DNA from: Neodiprion pinetum
Taxonomy: Eukaryota; Arthropoda; Insecta; Hymenoptera; Diprionidae
Direction of reading: 5' to 3'
DNA length: 64,000 nucleotides
Assembly: GCF_021155775.2 (NCBI RefSeq)
Contig: NC_060233.1
Location: 40,961,609-41,025,608 of the forward strand
Under the pieces are notes generated by a model. That model was not told the origin of the DNA, searched no databases, and worked only from the letters and a program-made list of their open reading frames with translations. This document shows, piece after piece, positions 12,383-25,958 of the stretch; positions within the stretch are counted from its first letter, which is position 1, and every line of letters starts with the position of its first letter. A program made the position numbers and the translations under genes.

Positions 12383-14407
12383 TACAGTCATTCTCATTTT
12401 ACCTCAATGTACTTGTGAGATATTTTGGGTAAATATTGTCACCTAGATTGTTATCCTTATATTTTTATATCCATAGATACATTGCTCTGACAAATGTTCC
12501 TTTGGTATAATAAACCCGAATCTTCAACACAAGAACAACAAATCGTATATTTATTACAAGGGTCTATTGCGGAACTTTTTCTTCTTCACTTTTTTTTTTC
12601 CAAAGTACCGTGCAAGATTCTCAAATTCTATACATCCCAAACTATGTCCGAGTCATATTAAATGCTTATAACGTCTCTGAAACCAGTTTACCCTTGTGCT
12701 ATGGTACCCTGTATTTGTGTACGTTAGTATTATGTATACACATCTACAGGCTATGCTAATTCTCACAAATATATCACCAACTTTTAAGCCTGGTGACATC
12801 TGGTAATGCTCAAACTATAAAAATTCCAGGTGAATGTATCAAATTTGTAGATAAGGTTGAAGTTAATTCTCAGTGAACATAATTATAAAATTGCACAATA
12901 TGCACTATTCTTCCTTGATGCAAGGAAAAAATGGATTGATACATTGACTTTATAATAAACTGTATTAGCACTGACTTAGTATTGTTAAGGGTTTACGATT
13001 CCAAAACATTTATTGATCTGACATTTACAGTAATTTGTTTACATATTATATTATAGTTGACCAATAAGATCATAGAAAAGTTTTGACTACACCTTACACG
13101 CACCACCAATATTTAGGTAACTGCTTATACATTTAACTGGGACATGAATAATAATCACATAATGCAATTAACAACTAGTAATAATATGTGTTACAGAGAG
13201 ACCTAAGACCTCTGGTATCACAATTCATTCAACTTTAAACCTAATAGTACACAGGCAAAATACAAATATACCGTTATTTGTGAAACTGAGCCGTCGTTAT
13301 ATTCGTAAAACTTTTTGCGTGTATTACAGCACGTAAATATTGCTTTCATTAAGCATAGGAATCATAACATTGCATGTGTCCCAAAATCATTTCAAATTCA
13401 AAAGAAATTTGTATTTTGCATTTGAAACAGTTTTTTTTTTTAACTTCATTAAAGTAGTCTATCCTACCTAATTTCTGTAAATTAATTTTACATGTCTAAT
13501 CAGATCTATAAGCAGCTAGATAAATTTACATTGAAGTGAACTTCATGAATTTTTTGTTTTTTGCTTAGATGCCATAAATTGCTATAAAATTTATAATATT
13601 ATTTTTTTCAATATTATAATGACAGTGGATTGTGAAACAAATAAAACTTGTAAAACAAATTAGGTCATATTTATAGCACTAAGTTGCGAATTGTTATAAT
13701 TTACATACATACCTAGCCATAAAGTTATGAATTTGGTGAAAATTGTGGGATAGTTTTCAGTATTGTAGCGCGTCATAATTCCGTTAGCTCATAAGTCAAA
13801 AATTTCGAAAATTAAATTGAAAAAAAAAACACCGAGAAAAAGTGCAACCACGGATCATTTGTATTGCGTAGAAGTTGAACACGGCATATAAATAACACCG
13901 AATTTGAAATTTTTTCCCTTAGCCCTTAGTCTTGACTCTTGATAGATAATAAACCGTTTTACATGTAAACTGTAAATGTACAAACGTTGAATAAAGCATG
14001 GTATCAAAACAAATAATAACAACAATTTTGTGACAAAATCACTAACTCTATAAGTTTTCTTCTATTCTTTTTTTTCTCTTCACAAAGGAAAAAACACAAC
14101 CTTCGAATTCCAATATTAATTTAGTATTTTGAGAGAAAAAATACGCATGCTCCTGACACATTGACTGCAAGCACATATGTAACAGTACAAAAAGAATTTT
14201 CAGATGCAATTCGTTTAATTGATAAAAGCCATCAATTGATTTATTTCGATTTTAAAACACCTTACAATGAATACTTGTATAATTAATCATTAATAAGCAA
14301 GCGTATCACTCGTCGAGGCACTCTGTTCCTCTACCGTTCCATAATAAATAACAACCAGCTCGACTCTTACCGTTTGTATTCATACAAACTTAAAAGAAGC
14401 GCATTGT

Positions 14408-14413
14408 TTTATT
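14408..14413 (-). terminator. Candidate polyadenylation signal of GID4
   Basis: Minus-strand AATAAA about 210 bases beyond the GID4 stop codon. Another copy lies at 14240-14245. Confidence 0.35.
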
Positions 14414-14622
14414 AATCGGTATCAATACAGACTTATACGTTGCTAATAAAATGATAACCCAATTTGCCAATTTTCTCAGCCTCGAGTTTGTAAAATTAAT
14501 ATACAAATTTGTCAAGACAAGGGGTATATGTCAATTTCTGGATTTGGGATTATTATGAGATCGGTATGCCATAAGGGAAGGGATTCAGAAGGGCAACTGG
14601 GGCTGAGAAGCTGGCATTACTT

Positions 14623-16543
14623 TCACCTGAATTCATAAATTTGTATACTGTGTTCGGGAACATGTCGCAGATTCAACGACTGGAACCTACAACAATAATA
14701 CACCCATAGACATTAAACAACATCATAGATTATGTCTCTTAGCATATATGTTATCATATACCGGACTAAAACATGTGCAAACAAGTTAATGTACAAACCA
14801 TTCAGAGCTGCGATGGTAATAGTAGCCCTCGATTGATGCCGCAGACTTCTGGAAGCAGATGTAATAAAATCCAGCAAAGGAAGCACCATTAATGTCTGTG
14901 ATCGTGTGATCAGGCACCAAAAAGTGCTCCTTCCATCTCATAAATACAAAGTCCGTCCCTTTAAGAGCTTCATAGTCAAAGGTATCAGAGTTGAAAGTCT
15001 TGGCATACTGACAGAAAGACTCGAATTTGCTCTGTAATAATAGCAATCACCATTTTCACTACTGCATACATACATAGAAATTAGGTGAATCCATTAAAGG
15101 GTATAAAAATGGAGTTGAAATGAACGAGAAAAATATGTAAAACAGTGGTATTCTGAGTCTTCGAATCAAAAAACTCGTAGAGTATAAATTCATTTTTGAA
15201 AATAATATTCAAGCAGAACTTTTTGTGTAAATAGTTCCAAACAATATTTTTATAAATACAAGTCGAGTTGTGTTCCACAGACTTTTATTCGGTAAAAATT
15301 TTATAAATCTACATGTGAGGGCATCTCACACGAATGAAGGGTGTAAGTCTTTTCATGTTTTATCTAACACCAAAACCATTTACTCATATTCAAAACAATA
15401 TGGTAATCAGTTCAACAAAGATAAAAGAGAAAAAATACAGTTATTTCAAAATATCAGAGCCTTATTTCTGATAAGTTCAATTGTATTTTCAGCCAGTTTC
15501 AATGGTATATCTGCCTCAACTGTTACAGAATTCACATATGAATTGAGTAAATGAAATACACATGCATACTTATCACCACAAAAGATAAGCAAAACTAATT
15601 TCGTCTCATGAAATTGCGGGATTATCACAGATATATTATGTCACCGGATATACTAATTACTGAGAAAACAACTTTGATTATCTAACACTTGCATGACAAA
15701 GACAACAACTTTGGGAGGGAAAAATAGATAGACAATGTAGTTCATAACAAGCCTTGTTTCTATAACTTTCGAACTCTTGATAGTACGATTTTGCCCTGTC
15801 AGGTAAATTATGAAAAGTATTATACAAAGAGAAATTTGGATTCAAAACTTATTCAAAAAGTTCAGAACAAACCCAATGTTTCTTGTCAACATCCTCATTG
15901 GCGTCCCATTTTCGAGTGAGAAAAGGATACTTCTTAGATATGATTTCACCGTCGAAGAACGTTGTCAATGTAGGGTACTCTTCAGTTAACCCTTTGATTT
16001 TGAGGTACCCGCATAAGTAGCTGTTTTCTTCGTCGACATGCTGAAATGAGATCAACGACGAGAAGATTACTAGACGAGGCGAAGCGTGCTGTAATTAACT
16101 TAAAATTCGTCAGCTGAGAGCTAACATTATATTTGGTACAATATTGTAGCTGATTAACCTATAAATGAAAACGTGATAAACACGGATCAGCGTGGATGAT
16201 TGGAAATGACATTAATGTTCGTTAAAATAAAAATCCGCAGACTAGACACCGCGTTCAAACAGGCCTGAGTAAAGTGTCAAAACCCAGCGCGGCTCGGTTA
16301 TCTGGAGAATTGGTACCCAGTTAGACACCGAGAGGTGTTCAGCAGAATCCCAACGTTGAGGCGTAATTAATCCGCAACACGAGTAGCACAACTAACCTGC
16401 AAAATAACCTCGACGTCGTAACTATTTCCTTTCGATTTTTGCGAGCCTTGAAATCTCGAGCCGTTGTAGAGGAGGGACTTTGTAACTCCAGGTTGCTTCG
16501 AGTTAGCAGGCGGCGGTGGCACCACGTCTACTTTCACCGGCAT
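14623..16543 (-). CDS. Gid4: GID4, substrate receptor of the CTLH (GID) ubiquitin ligase
   Basis: Four minus-strand exons, 16397-16543, 15873-16040, 14799-15031 and 14623-14686, join to 203 residues. GID4 binds N-terminal proline degrons and delivers the proteins to the CTLH E3 complex. The sequence follows vertebrate GID4 almost block by block: LLYNGSRFQGSQKSKGNSYD near residues 25-45, then SYLCGYLKIKGLTEEYPTLT, PFLTRKWDA, FVFMRWKEHFLVPDHT, ASFAGFYYICFQKS and EGYYYHRSSEW, ending in LNLRHVPEH...YEFR. These form the beta-barrel that holds the degron. It lacks the long low-complexity N-terminus of the human protein (about 300 residues) and starts with a Pro-rich leader of about 20 residues. The last exon adds only 20 residues. 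The start at 16543 faces the insomniac start across 327 bp, suggesting a shared promoter. Confidence 0.96.
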
Positions 16544-16870
16544 TCTAAGCCTGAGTGCTCAAACCGAGCCAACAACCATCAAACATCTCCTCGTCACAAG
16601 ATCATCGCAATGACTGCCGGTAGCGCACGAAAGATGGTTGGATTTATATAAGGTCTCGACCCCGAACAACGCTGATCAAATTTGCAACTGACTCGCGACC
16701 TGTTGTGTAAAGACGATCGAACAATATGAATGCAAATATGCCAACTGAGATCTATTCGCCGCGGTTCCAACGCTTGCATTTTTTTATCACCGACCATAAT
16801 CGCCTAGTTTTTCGATTGTTCAAAGCAGTTGTGCGTACGTTTTCCGGATCCATGTTAACGGTGACCGGAA
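16544..16870. promoter_or_regulatory. Bidirectional promoter between GID4 and insomniac
   Basis: Only 327 bases separate the two divergent start codons, so both promoters and 5' UTRs must lie here unless there are distant 5' exons. No clear TATA box is seen. GGAA cores in ETS-like context (TTTCCGGAT near 16838 and ACCGGAAAT near 16863) lie just upstream of insomniac. The motif AAGATGGCGG at 16898-16907, overlapping the second in-frame ATG of insomniac, matches the YY1/Pho-type element often found at starts of housekeeping genes. Confidence 0.6.
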
Positions 16871-19800
16871 ATGGAAGGAGAATGTTGTGTCAAAACTAAG
16901 ATGGCGGAGTTTGGCGATACAAACTCCCACGACGGAGTGACGGAAAATAACCTTCCGAAACGGTGTAACAATCAGTGGGTGAAATTGAATGTCGGTGGGA
17001 CGTATTTCTTGACGGCCAAAACGACGTTGGCCAGAGATCCGAACTCGTTTCTCTATCGGCTGTGTCAGGAAGACTCGGATCTCATCTCTGATAGGGTTAG
17101 TTTACACTCAAAAAGAACCGGGACTTTTAAAACCGTGCGCTAACACACGACAGCATAAAACTCCACGTCTCGTCTCGAGCGTCGAGTTCCCACCACGTGA
17201 GTATATATGGCCTCAAAATTCTAATTTGCTTCTTTTTTTTTTTTTATTACATCCATAGGATGAAACTGGAGCGTATTTGATCGATCGAGATCCAACTTAC
17301 TTTAGTCCAGTTCTGAATTACCTGCGTCACGGTAAGCTAGTTATCAACAAGGACCTGGCTGAAGAAGGAGTCCTAGAGGAGGCTGAATTCTACAACATTA
17401 CCGAGCTCATTAGATTGGTTAAGGAACGAATTCTTCTCAGGGATACACGGCCGATGCGCGACTCTAAGAAGTATGTATACAGGGTATTGCAATGTCACGA
17501 GGATGAGCTGACACAGATGGTTTCCACAATGTCGGACGGGTGGAAATTTGAACAGGTATGAATTGCTCGTTCGGCTTAAAGAGGAATTGGGTGCGCGGTT
17601 CCGCTGATAAAGTGTCTGGATGAAAAGTTAGTAGAGTAAAAATGCACTTAGCCAAGTTAAATTTGATTGAAGGAATATTCCCTCAAACAACTGGAATTTA
17701 TTAGCTCAATCCAGAGGATAAACGGTTTTTTCTACGTATTACGAAAATATCTCAAACTCCGAAGACTTCAGTTATAACTCTGAAATCGGTATTTCGTCAT
17801 ATACTTACTTTTCCAAGTACTCAAGTAGATTGTGCACCCAATGTATTCTTAGCGCAAATCAATGTAGTAATTACAATGATTTGCTACTTTCATCTTTTGT
17901 CTCTCTATAGCTCATCAACATTGGATCCCAGTACAATTATGGAAATGAGGATCAGGCGGAGTTCCTGTGCGTCGTTAGTCGCGAGTACGGAGCTAGTCAG
18001 ATCAGCAGCAAGGAACAAGAGGCGACTGATCGTGTGAAGGTATTGACACCTTATACAAACATCCTACATTCCCACCCCACTCAGAGCAGTCACGATTCAT
18101 GATTCGGGAATAAGTGTTACAGTTTTTTTTGTACTTGCACACTACCCTTACACCTCCATCACCAGCATTGATATTAAGCCTGGTTTTATATTCCGTAATC
18201 TTTGTACAATTTTCTCTTGAATACCGTTTTTGTTAACGGACATTCAAAAGAGCTTCTTGAGCTGGTACAGTATTTTAATCTAGTGGACCAATTTATTAAA
18301 TAAAAATACAAAACAGAATACGATAGAAATATGTCATTCTCTAGTAAGAGCTAAGTATGGCTGTGTATTTCATTACTGGAAAACTTGCTGTACAAGTATC
18401 TCTTACATTTTAAAATTCGTTAATTTTAATTTTATTACGAATGGTTTTTGTACTAAATATAATGAAGTTTCATTGCATATGCAGAGAAGTGAGGAAAGAT
18501 TCGGTATTTAGTTTTTATAGAAATGCCAGTATTTGTTTTACTAGTAGCACATTGTAGAAGTATTGTATTAATCATTTTTTATTGTATTTACCATTATGTA
18601 GATTGTCCAAAGATTTTCAATAACAAATCGAACAATTTGCTTTAGCTAGATGAAGTTTTTAATACGGACCTTGTAAACTAGTGGATGTGAATCAAGAACA
18701 TCAGAAAACAGACTCTCTGAAAACTTAATAATAATGACAGTGAAATTGTATGCGCGTAGTTTAACGCTTTCTTTATTCATTATTATTTTTTTTTCACACT
18801 AATAATAGTGATTTTATAATGTTTCATGTTCATAAAAGCCCTGCACTTCCACTGGTATACATATTGTATGATATTTTTTATATAATATACTACTTAGAGC
18901 AGCCACTACGAATGTTGACAGGTGTTACTGTATCCAATTTTATCGGGGTGTTATTCATTCGTTTTGCCTTCATAGATCTTATAAGATTAATCTTATCGTC
19001 AGGAAATTATCAATGTTTCCTCGAAGAATAATGCCTCGACAAACATCATATTGTAATGTTTCAACATTGAAACCTGGTGGTTCTGAACATGTTATATGTA
19101 GAACATACATATAAGTAATTTTTTTACCAACTTTTTCCGCCTTATAGAACAAAAATCAATTGGGAAATTTGAGAACATCGATTTCTGCCTAATAATTTTC
19201 ACGCTTATAATCGTGTATTTATCAATTTTTTCTAGTAATGTGTTTTCAGGCACGTTTCCTTGTCACATTAAAGGCAAGGAAACTTAGTTTTTATATTATT
19301 TAATATAAATTATAGAGTTTCCGCACCAGTTTCAATCAATTAAAAAAATGGAAAATTATAATAAAAGAATTTTGGAATCTTGGCTCTGATTTGTCAAATT
19401 CCAGCATCTCAAATCAAAAGGTAATCCAGATATGAGAAGGGTGATGTTATACGTTTTTAAGCAATTCTTGAACGCGCATACTAGCGAGGCAGTAGATATC
19501 TTGTGACTGAAATTAATGTTCTTTAATGTGAATTTAACGAGTCTCAAATTAAGTAATTTATATTCGATGTATTATCGAATATTCATCACAAGGCTGACCT
19601 ATACATGCATGTTGTTCTTTGGAGTGTTTATATGTGATTTACTTTTATTTTGTTCAATTTTCGCTCCTCGTTACCATTGTATTGCATGCTATTCGTCAAA
19701 TAAATAGTTATTTCATCCCAGTACAATTGGTTTGGTTACTATCATCACCCCGTCTTGCATGGTTACTCTGGCATGTTGATACATGGGTACAGAAATTAAC

Positions 19801-20181
19801 TTTGGTTACAGTAATTTCTAATGTGATTGTCCAGTAGTGCGTTGTTGTATCCCTGCTTTCTCGTACTGAGAACAGTTATTATATTACTTTATCATATTTA
19901 TGATCACATCGATAATACATGTAATTATATACAATATCCATCGCGTAGATATAGAAAAGATTATCTAGAATTCCACGTAACATTAAGGTAATTGATCAAA
20001 AATAAGTAGGAATGACAATATAATAAAGAAAAATGGTTTTATCCATTATGTATTTTAAAATGAATCCAAAAGCACCAATAATTATTTTAAAAGCACATGA
20101 AATAAAATAAAATTAAAAATAATAAGTTGGAGTTGTTCGATTCTATTCTAGGTCCTACAGCAGAAGGGCTCACGCATGTAA
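16871..20181 (+). CDS. inc: Insomniac / KCTD5-type BTB adaptor of Cullin-3
   Basis: Four exons, 16871-17095, 17259-17555, 17911-18039 and 20152-20181, join to 226 residues. The BTB/T1 domain starts at about residue 36 (WVKLNVGGTYFLT) and runs through SFLYRLCQ, GAYLIDRDPTYF, VLNYLRHGKLVIN and EEAEFYNI. The C-terminal part (YRVLQCHEDELTQMVSTMSD, SQYNYGNEDQAEFLCVVSRE) is the KCTD2/5/17 family region. These proteins form a pentamer that brings substrates to Cullin-3; in Drosophila the orthologue insomniac controls sleep. The last exon is only 30 nt (VLQQKGSRM, stop) after a 2.1-kb intron, yet matches the conserved family ending LQxxGSRM. Reading through the third donor would instead add about 20 unrelated residues. 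A second in-frame ATG at 16901 gives a protein ten residues shorter and overlaps a YY1-like motif. It is divergent from GID4. Confidence 0.96.
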
Positions 20182-23100
20182 ATCTAGTCCTGCTAGACCA
20201 ACGTTGCAGCAAGAAGACGAAGACTGTGTTTTTCTTTCTTTCTTTTAATTTTTGTTTTTTTTTTCTGTTTAACTTAGCAGCTCGATTAATAAAATTTATA
20301 TAGTTATGTACACACCTCTGCAACTATGTTGTTAGCATAACTTAACGAAAATAGTTTGGTAATCGGTAATATGTAAGGAGTGATGAAAGTTTGTGACAAT
20401 ATCACGATTTCATTATTTGTTGCAGAGGCTAAAGAAGAAATAAATTCACGTACTACACATCGCAGGCATACACCGAAAACTCTTTAAGTCCAAAAGTAAA
20501 CTATTTTTGTTGCATGTTGTATCGCATAATGGAGATATTTTTAACATACTGACAAAAATTCTCATCAACTTGATGTTATTTCCATCACGAATATGGATCG
20601 CATGCTCTTCCCATTTTCGTGAATTTTGGATTTCAAGGGTATTTGTCTCGTGTTGTATTCCAACGATTTGTATGATAAGTATATATTATAAATTTGTTGT
20701 TATTTAAATATTATTATTATATTAAATAGAATGTGTTGCCTGACGGTTAACAAGATGGTTCTGTATAGTAGATTTATAATCGAAATATACATGACCTGTT
20801 CACTTGACAGTGGACTAACTATAAAAACATTAAATAAACTAAACGAATAAATGAAAAATAAAAAAAAAATAATATAAATAATAGGAGAGTACACTCTCAA
20901 AGCCGTTAACAATTTTCACGACATTATGGTAATAAGATAAGAAGCATTATCCTGCTGTTGAAGGTGCCAGGGAGGACGAATCGACCACAGTGTAGCAGCA
21001 CACCATTTTTTTGATTTTGAAATCACCTGCACCTCCAACAATGAAACAGTTTATGATTCAACCATTGCTACTAACTTTCAGACAACATTTACAGACAAAT
21101 GAGCTTTCAGACATTGAAAGTGTCTAGTATTAAAACGTTCGAATCTTATGTTTACCGTTGTATAAGATGTAGTCGATAAACGTTGTTGATTTTATTTCTA
21201 TAAGTACACACTACACTGAATACAGAATTTGATAAAGTGTATTTCTGTGATGAACTGTCCATGGTTCATCATTACGGCTTCTCACAGTCAGTACATGCAG
21301 CTACGAATTACATGCATCAAACGGTACTGGAACGATAAATTAATATTACGTGGTAATTTTATAAGAGCAATGGAGTAGCGAGTTGTTCGGTACACCTGCA
21401 GTCACGTGTTCATATTATAAACTATGACTATTTGTATGTTCATGCGAAATGATGTGAAAAAGATCCATTAATTATTTATATGTACCAGGAAGGATATTTT
21501 CTGATTTTGACATTAAAACAAAAAATCTCCTTATGAAGATTCTCATGAAACCTACTTCAAGTTTTAAATATCTACTACGAAAAATACTCGGAATCAAAAT
21601 TATGAGCAGTAAGAAACAGCATGTATTGTTATTCGTAAATAATTTATCTGTAGATAAGGAAAATATTATTTTGAAGTTCACAGCTAATAATAACTATCAT
21701 CTGGCGATCGAGTCTCATGTCAATTTCCATAAAAACTTCTATAATAAAACGACTATTTTCCAGTAGCTCAATTAATTCTTATTGTATGAAGCATGTTTTT
21801 ATTTTCTTCACCTTCATTTTCAATTACTCTTATAGGTTTGTTCTAATTTTTTGCTAATTTATATCTATCATCTTAGATAATCTGAATCATTCATCACTGC
21901 ACTGCCGCTATACAAACATATTTTACATTTATACAATGAGTTTTAACGCAGAATAAATTTGGAATAAATTATTACGACCAACTTGATGAAAAATTCTTAC
22001 TGAAGTGGTAAATATATGTAACTTTTAGTATTAAGTACAATAACGTACAGAATCTGGTACTCAATTATCTTTGTCGATGAGAAAAGAATATAAAAATAAC
22101 AGTAACAATAATGTTTATAGAAGAATAAATCTGCATAAATATGGATTAATCGTCCGCGACATGTCTATCGTTCATTGTTAAAACGATTAAATAACATTCA
22201 ACGATTTAACGTTAATATTTCCGTCACTATGACCTGTACTTTTTACATTGAATTCACACCACTTTATTTGAACATATCTCAATAATCAAACAGCGATTGA
22301 TTGATTTAGAAGTAAGCAATAGTTGCTTGGAACGACTTTATATCGACCGGTATCTGTAGTTATATTCTTTACTATTACTATTATTATTACTATTCGTATA
22401 TTTGTACAAAGCAATGTAACGAGTGTAAAAAATTGTTCGACAAGTAAAGGGGTAAAAAAATGAATAATAATAACACGACACAAATTATAATTCGAAGAAT
22501 ATGTAGGGACAAAGAGAGAGTATGTTGTTACGTTTTTATCACATGTTTTAGAACTTTGCACTATTATAATTATAATATTTTACTCTTTAGTTTATATCTC
22601 GTGAAATGAATATATTGTTAGATATATATTTTTCAATCATATTCCACCGTTGAATGAGTTGCGTTGATTTTATACACACGAAAAAATTTAGATATATTGT
22701 GATATTTGTATAAACTAGAATTGATAATCGTTAGTATAATATTTTGGGTGACATCTGCAAGGGCTGTAGAGTTTATTATATAAGCCACGTGGGAAATTTA
22801 TGATTAATAAATTATTAATAAACCCCATCATAGCTGTTTTGTTTCATTTTCTTTCCTTCTTTGTTTATTTACACATCATTTCAAGTATTGAGTTGATCAT
22901 TTATTGGCAAATTTAATACACCAAGTAACTTTCCAATCTTGATTCACCAGTCTACTGTTAAAATTCCTCATTGAAAAATTTGTTTTGTCGGTCCTTTATT
23001 TTCTTACACTTCTCAACAAACATACAAATTTGATTATACATCACTAACTCTTGAGAATGTTCGTTACAGTGTGGTGTATTGAGAAAAAAACTTCATAACG

Positions 23101-24177
23101 ACAGGTCAATATTCATGTTCGTAATCAGTCCACGATATACAAATAGATTAATTGTGAATGTGTATGGTTATCTTCCATAGATGAAAATCTGAAGAAAATT
23201 GCTGTAGCGTCTTGTAGATAGTAAGGCAAAAAACAGAAATCTGGATCATTCGGTCTTTCATTAACACGTATGAATAACTTTTCAAAGACGGTATCGATAA
23301 ATCGATAAATACGATATATACATGATAAATATTAATAAGTACACACGTATGACTATTTGGACATGTGAAAAAAATTTGTACTTTCATAGGCGAATTTCTA
23401 AATCAATTTTATACGTGTATTAAATTGTCGTTTAGAGATAAGAATTAGGATAATTAGCCTGCGACTAAATTACATGTAAATGAGTACATCGCAATGAAAT
23501 CCATTTTCTGTTTTGTATTAAATTTAGCATTAATAAAAACTTGCACAATATTTCGTATAACGTAAATTATGTATAGTGCCCTACAAATATAATTTTCTGA
23601 CGTGCTAAAAATATTTAGACAAATGCACGCACAGATCAAAGTTTCGACAGTGTTTATTCAATATTCTTTTTTTTTTTTTTTTTTCCAAAGGTATGAAGTT
23701 ATAACGAATAGCAACCACAGAGCATTATTGATATCGTACTATTCTATACATACGGATACGTGGTGTAACAAAATGTAAGCATAAATATTCGTATCACTTA
23801 CAAAATTTGTAATAAATAAATGATTCATTTGACAATCGTATGTGTTCCCTCATTTATAATTAGTATAAAATATAATTATCTTACAACCACATTAGACCTG
23901 TGCAATGATGTTTTATATTGATATTAAAAAGAAAATGTGATGTACCAAAGATGGATATAAGATGACTGACTGAGACTTGCTGAAATTCAGATATGGATAA
24001 ACAATAGTAATAATAATTATACAACAGAGGTTGAGTAGTTAAGAAATTGTAAACTGATGATGTATTGGCAAACCTTTAAAAGTCATTGATTTTTTTATAA
24101 ATATAATATATTGTTTGGTATGTACAGGCGGAATTACAAATTACGAAATCTGATGAAAAAATCGTAATAACAATATC

Positions 24178-24220
<43 letters not shown>

Positions 24221-24283
24221 GTAGAGTAACAGGATGAAAGTGAAAGAATACTCTTGTTATTCGATTACTTCAATTTCCCTTCA
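20182..24283. other. AT-rich region: insomniac 3' UTR and spacer
   Basis: No coding exon is seen. AATAAA hexamers at 20288-20293 and 20439-20444, about 110 and 260 bases after the insomniac stop, could end its transcript. The rest is very AT-rich, with a poly-T tract at about 23662-23684 and an AAT microsatellite at 24178-24220. The last part probably holds the LAMTOR2 3' UTR, since that gene reads toward it. Short open frames on both strands have no family resemblance. Confidence 0.6.
24178..24220. repeat. AAT trinucleotide microsatellite
   Basis: About fourteen perfect AAT units, just downstream of the LAMTOR2 stop and therefore perhaps within its 3' UTR. Confidence 0.95.
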
Positions 24284-25245
24284 TCATGGCATACTGGCTA
24301 TCGTTTTCAACGGTTGATCCAGGTACTTAGCAAGAGCTTGTGCCTTTTCTCGAAGAAGGCCGAATCCCACATTTTCTTTGGCGTAAAGACAGAGCAGCTG
24401 ATTTGCCACTTCTGTGACAACAACCTTACCCTCCTGAAAGATAATTCTTTTATTCAATACACTGCTATGCAACAAACAATACAAATTCAAAATTAATAAC
24501 AGCTGGTAAAGAATACATTTAACAACTTGTTCCAATTAGGTAACAATTCGAAGTACTGAAAAAGCTGAAGAAAGAGAATTAGAAAGAATAAGGTCAGCAA
24601 GTTTACCCGTATTTCTGTACAATTATCTATGAAATACAAGTTTCGACACATTGATGTGAAAAGAAAGAGCATTGTGGTACAACAAAATTTTTAGTCTGGG
24701 CTGGAATAATATTTGAAGAAAACAAAGGGAAGAACACGTAGCGAAAGATTAATCAAATGATCACCATGCAGTCCATCAGGATAAATTGCAGTTCGTCTTC
24801 CTTGAAGGCATTACGACCATTCTTTTCATAAGCTGACCAAATGTTGCTCGTTATCGCAGCAGTGACTCTGGCATCTTTATCTCCATATCCGCTGTAGGCA
24901 AGAAGCCCTCCGTCCCTACTGAGTAGCCTAAATTTATGTAACAAAAGTGGAGATGTAATACGGCGAACAAGTTATCGATCGAAAGCTCGCACAAACTAAA
25001 AGTTTCATCTAATAAGCACATTTGCCACGTGAATCTCATCTAATCATACGACCATTGGCGTAGTCTGTCTATTTGCAGGGGGTAAGTCTCTGTAAGATTT
25101 ATTGTTGGACGAAGATTGATGCGTATCTAGAAATTGATAGGTTAACTTTACTGTTTATCGGTTTTTTTCATACTCACAGTGTGTTTTCAACGCCCCCTGT
25201 ATTCGCCTGACTGAGAACATGCGTAAGTGCTTTAGGTTTTAACAT
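24284..25245 (-). CDS. Lamtor2: LAMTOR2 (p14), Ragulator complex subunit
   Basis: Three minus-strand exons, 25178-25245, 24765-24927 and 24284-24433, join to 126 residues; the human protein has 125. It is a roadblock-fold protein. MLKPKALTHVLSQANTGGVE at the start, GGLLAYSGYGDKDARVTAA at about 30-50, SNIWSAYEKNGRNAF, FILMDCMEGKV, VANQLLCLYAKENVGFG and a terminal KAQALAKYLDQPL cover the whole family. With LAMTOR3 and the other Ragulator subunits it anchors Rag GTPases on lysosomes, allowing mTORC1 activation by amino acids, and also scaffolds MAPK signalling on late endosomes. The start at 25245 begins the conserved N-terminus. It lies 0.7 kb downstream of, and on the same strand as, the radial spoke gene. 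Internal open frames do not show the short first exon, so it is easily missed. Confidence 0.96.
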
Positions 25246-25958
25246 TGTTTATACCCTTTCAAGGCGTTCTTTCGATATTATTTGCACAACAAATATCACG
25301 TTTGACAGTTCACAGGCTGAGTCAACGGACTCTTGGTTGCGTGGAAGAGTTTCGTTTGTTCTTTTTTCTGACAGCTTATCGAATTTGTGTCAGCGCTCAG
25401 ATTTCGATAGCTCGAATTTCGATAGAATTATCAAAGCTAATCGATTATCGGTGTGTGCAAAAGTTTGAAAGACATCTCACGTTCGACAAATCAACGTTTT
25501 TAAAAAAGATCGCACACCGTAATTATTACAGCAACACGACACTTACAATTATAAAACATTCAGTCTGACGTGCCGACTACTTATTGAATTACTTTTAAAA
25601 TTCAGAGTCACTCACAATACGATTTGTAGAAATAGATAAAAAATTTCCGACGGATCGAGTTGAATTGAGTTACCAAATTTAAATTATTTTTTCGCGCTGT
25701 GCTTTTTTTGTTTTCTCTGTTAATGTACGTACGTATTACACTGAATTTAATTCGTAAACGAACTTTTCTAACATATTCATGAATTCTCGATCGTGCATCT
25801 TTAATTTGATAGGGATTTAACGGAATCAAAATTACGAAGAATTCGACATTTAGATATGTATTACTTGTTTTGAGAGACGTGTATATTTGTACTGCATATA
25901 AAATACGGTGTATTCGATGAAAACTCGAGTTTCCATTACACCTGTACCAATTCCTCTC
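25246..25958. other. Spacer between radial spoke gene and LAMTOR2
   Basis: No gene seen. It should carry the 3' UTR of the radial spoke gene and the LAMTOR2 promoter. A plus-strand open frame of 107 codons starting near 25245 overlaps the LAMTOR2 start and has no family resemblance. Confidence 0.6.

Larger units (their letters stand above)
12150..14622. other. Convergent 3' UTR region between the 11137 gene and GID4
   Basis: No coding exon is seen. The two flanking genes end toward each other here. On the plus strand AATAAA at 12377-12382 lies about 230 bases after the stop of the 285-residue protein. On the minus strand the reverse complement of AATAAA occurs at 14408-14413, about 210 bases after the GID4 stop. 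The remainder is AT-rich with poly-A and poly-T runs. Confidence 0.6.
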
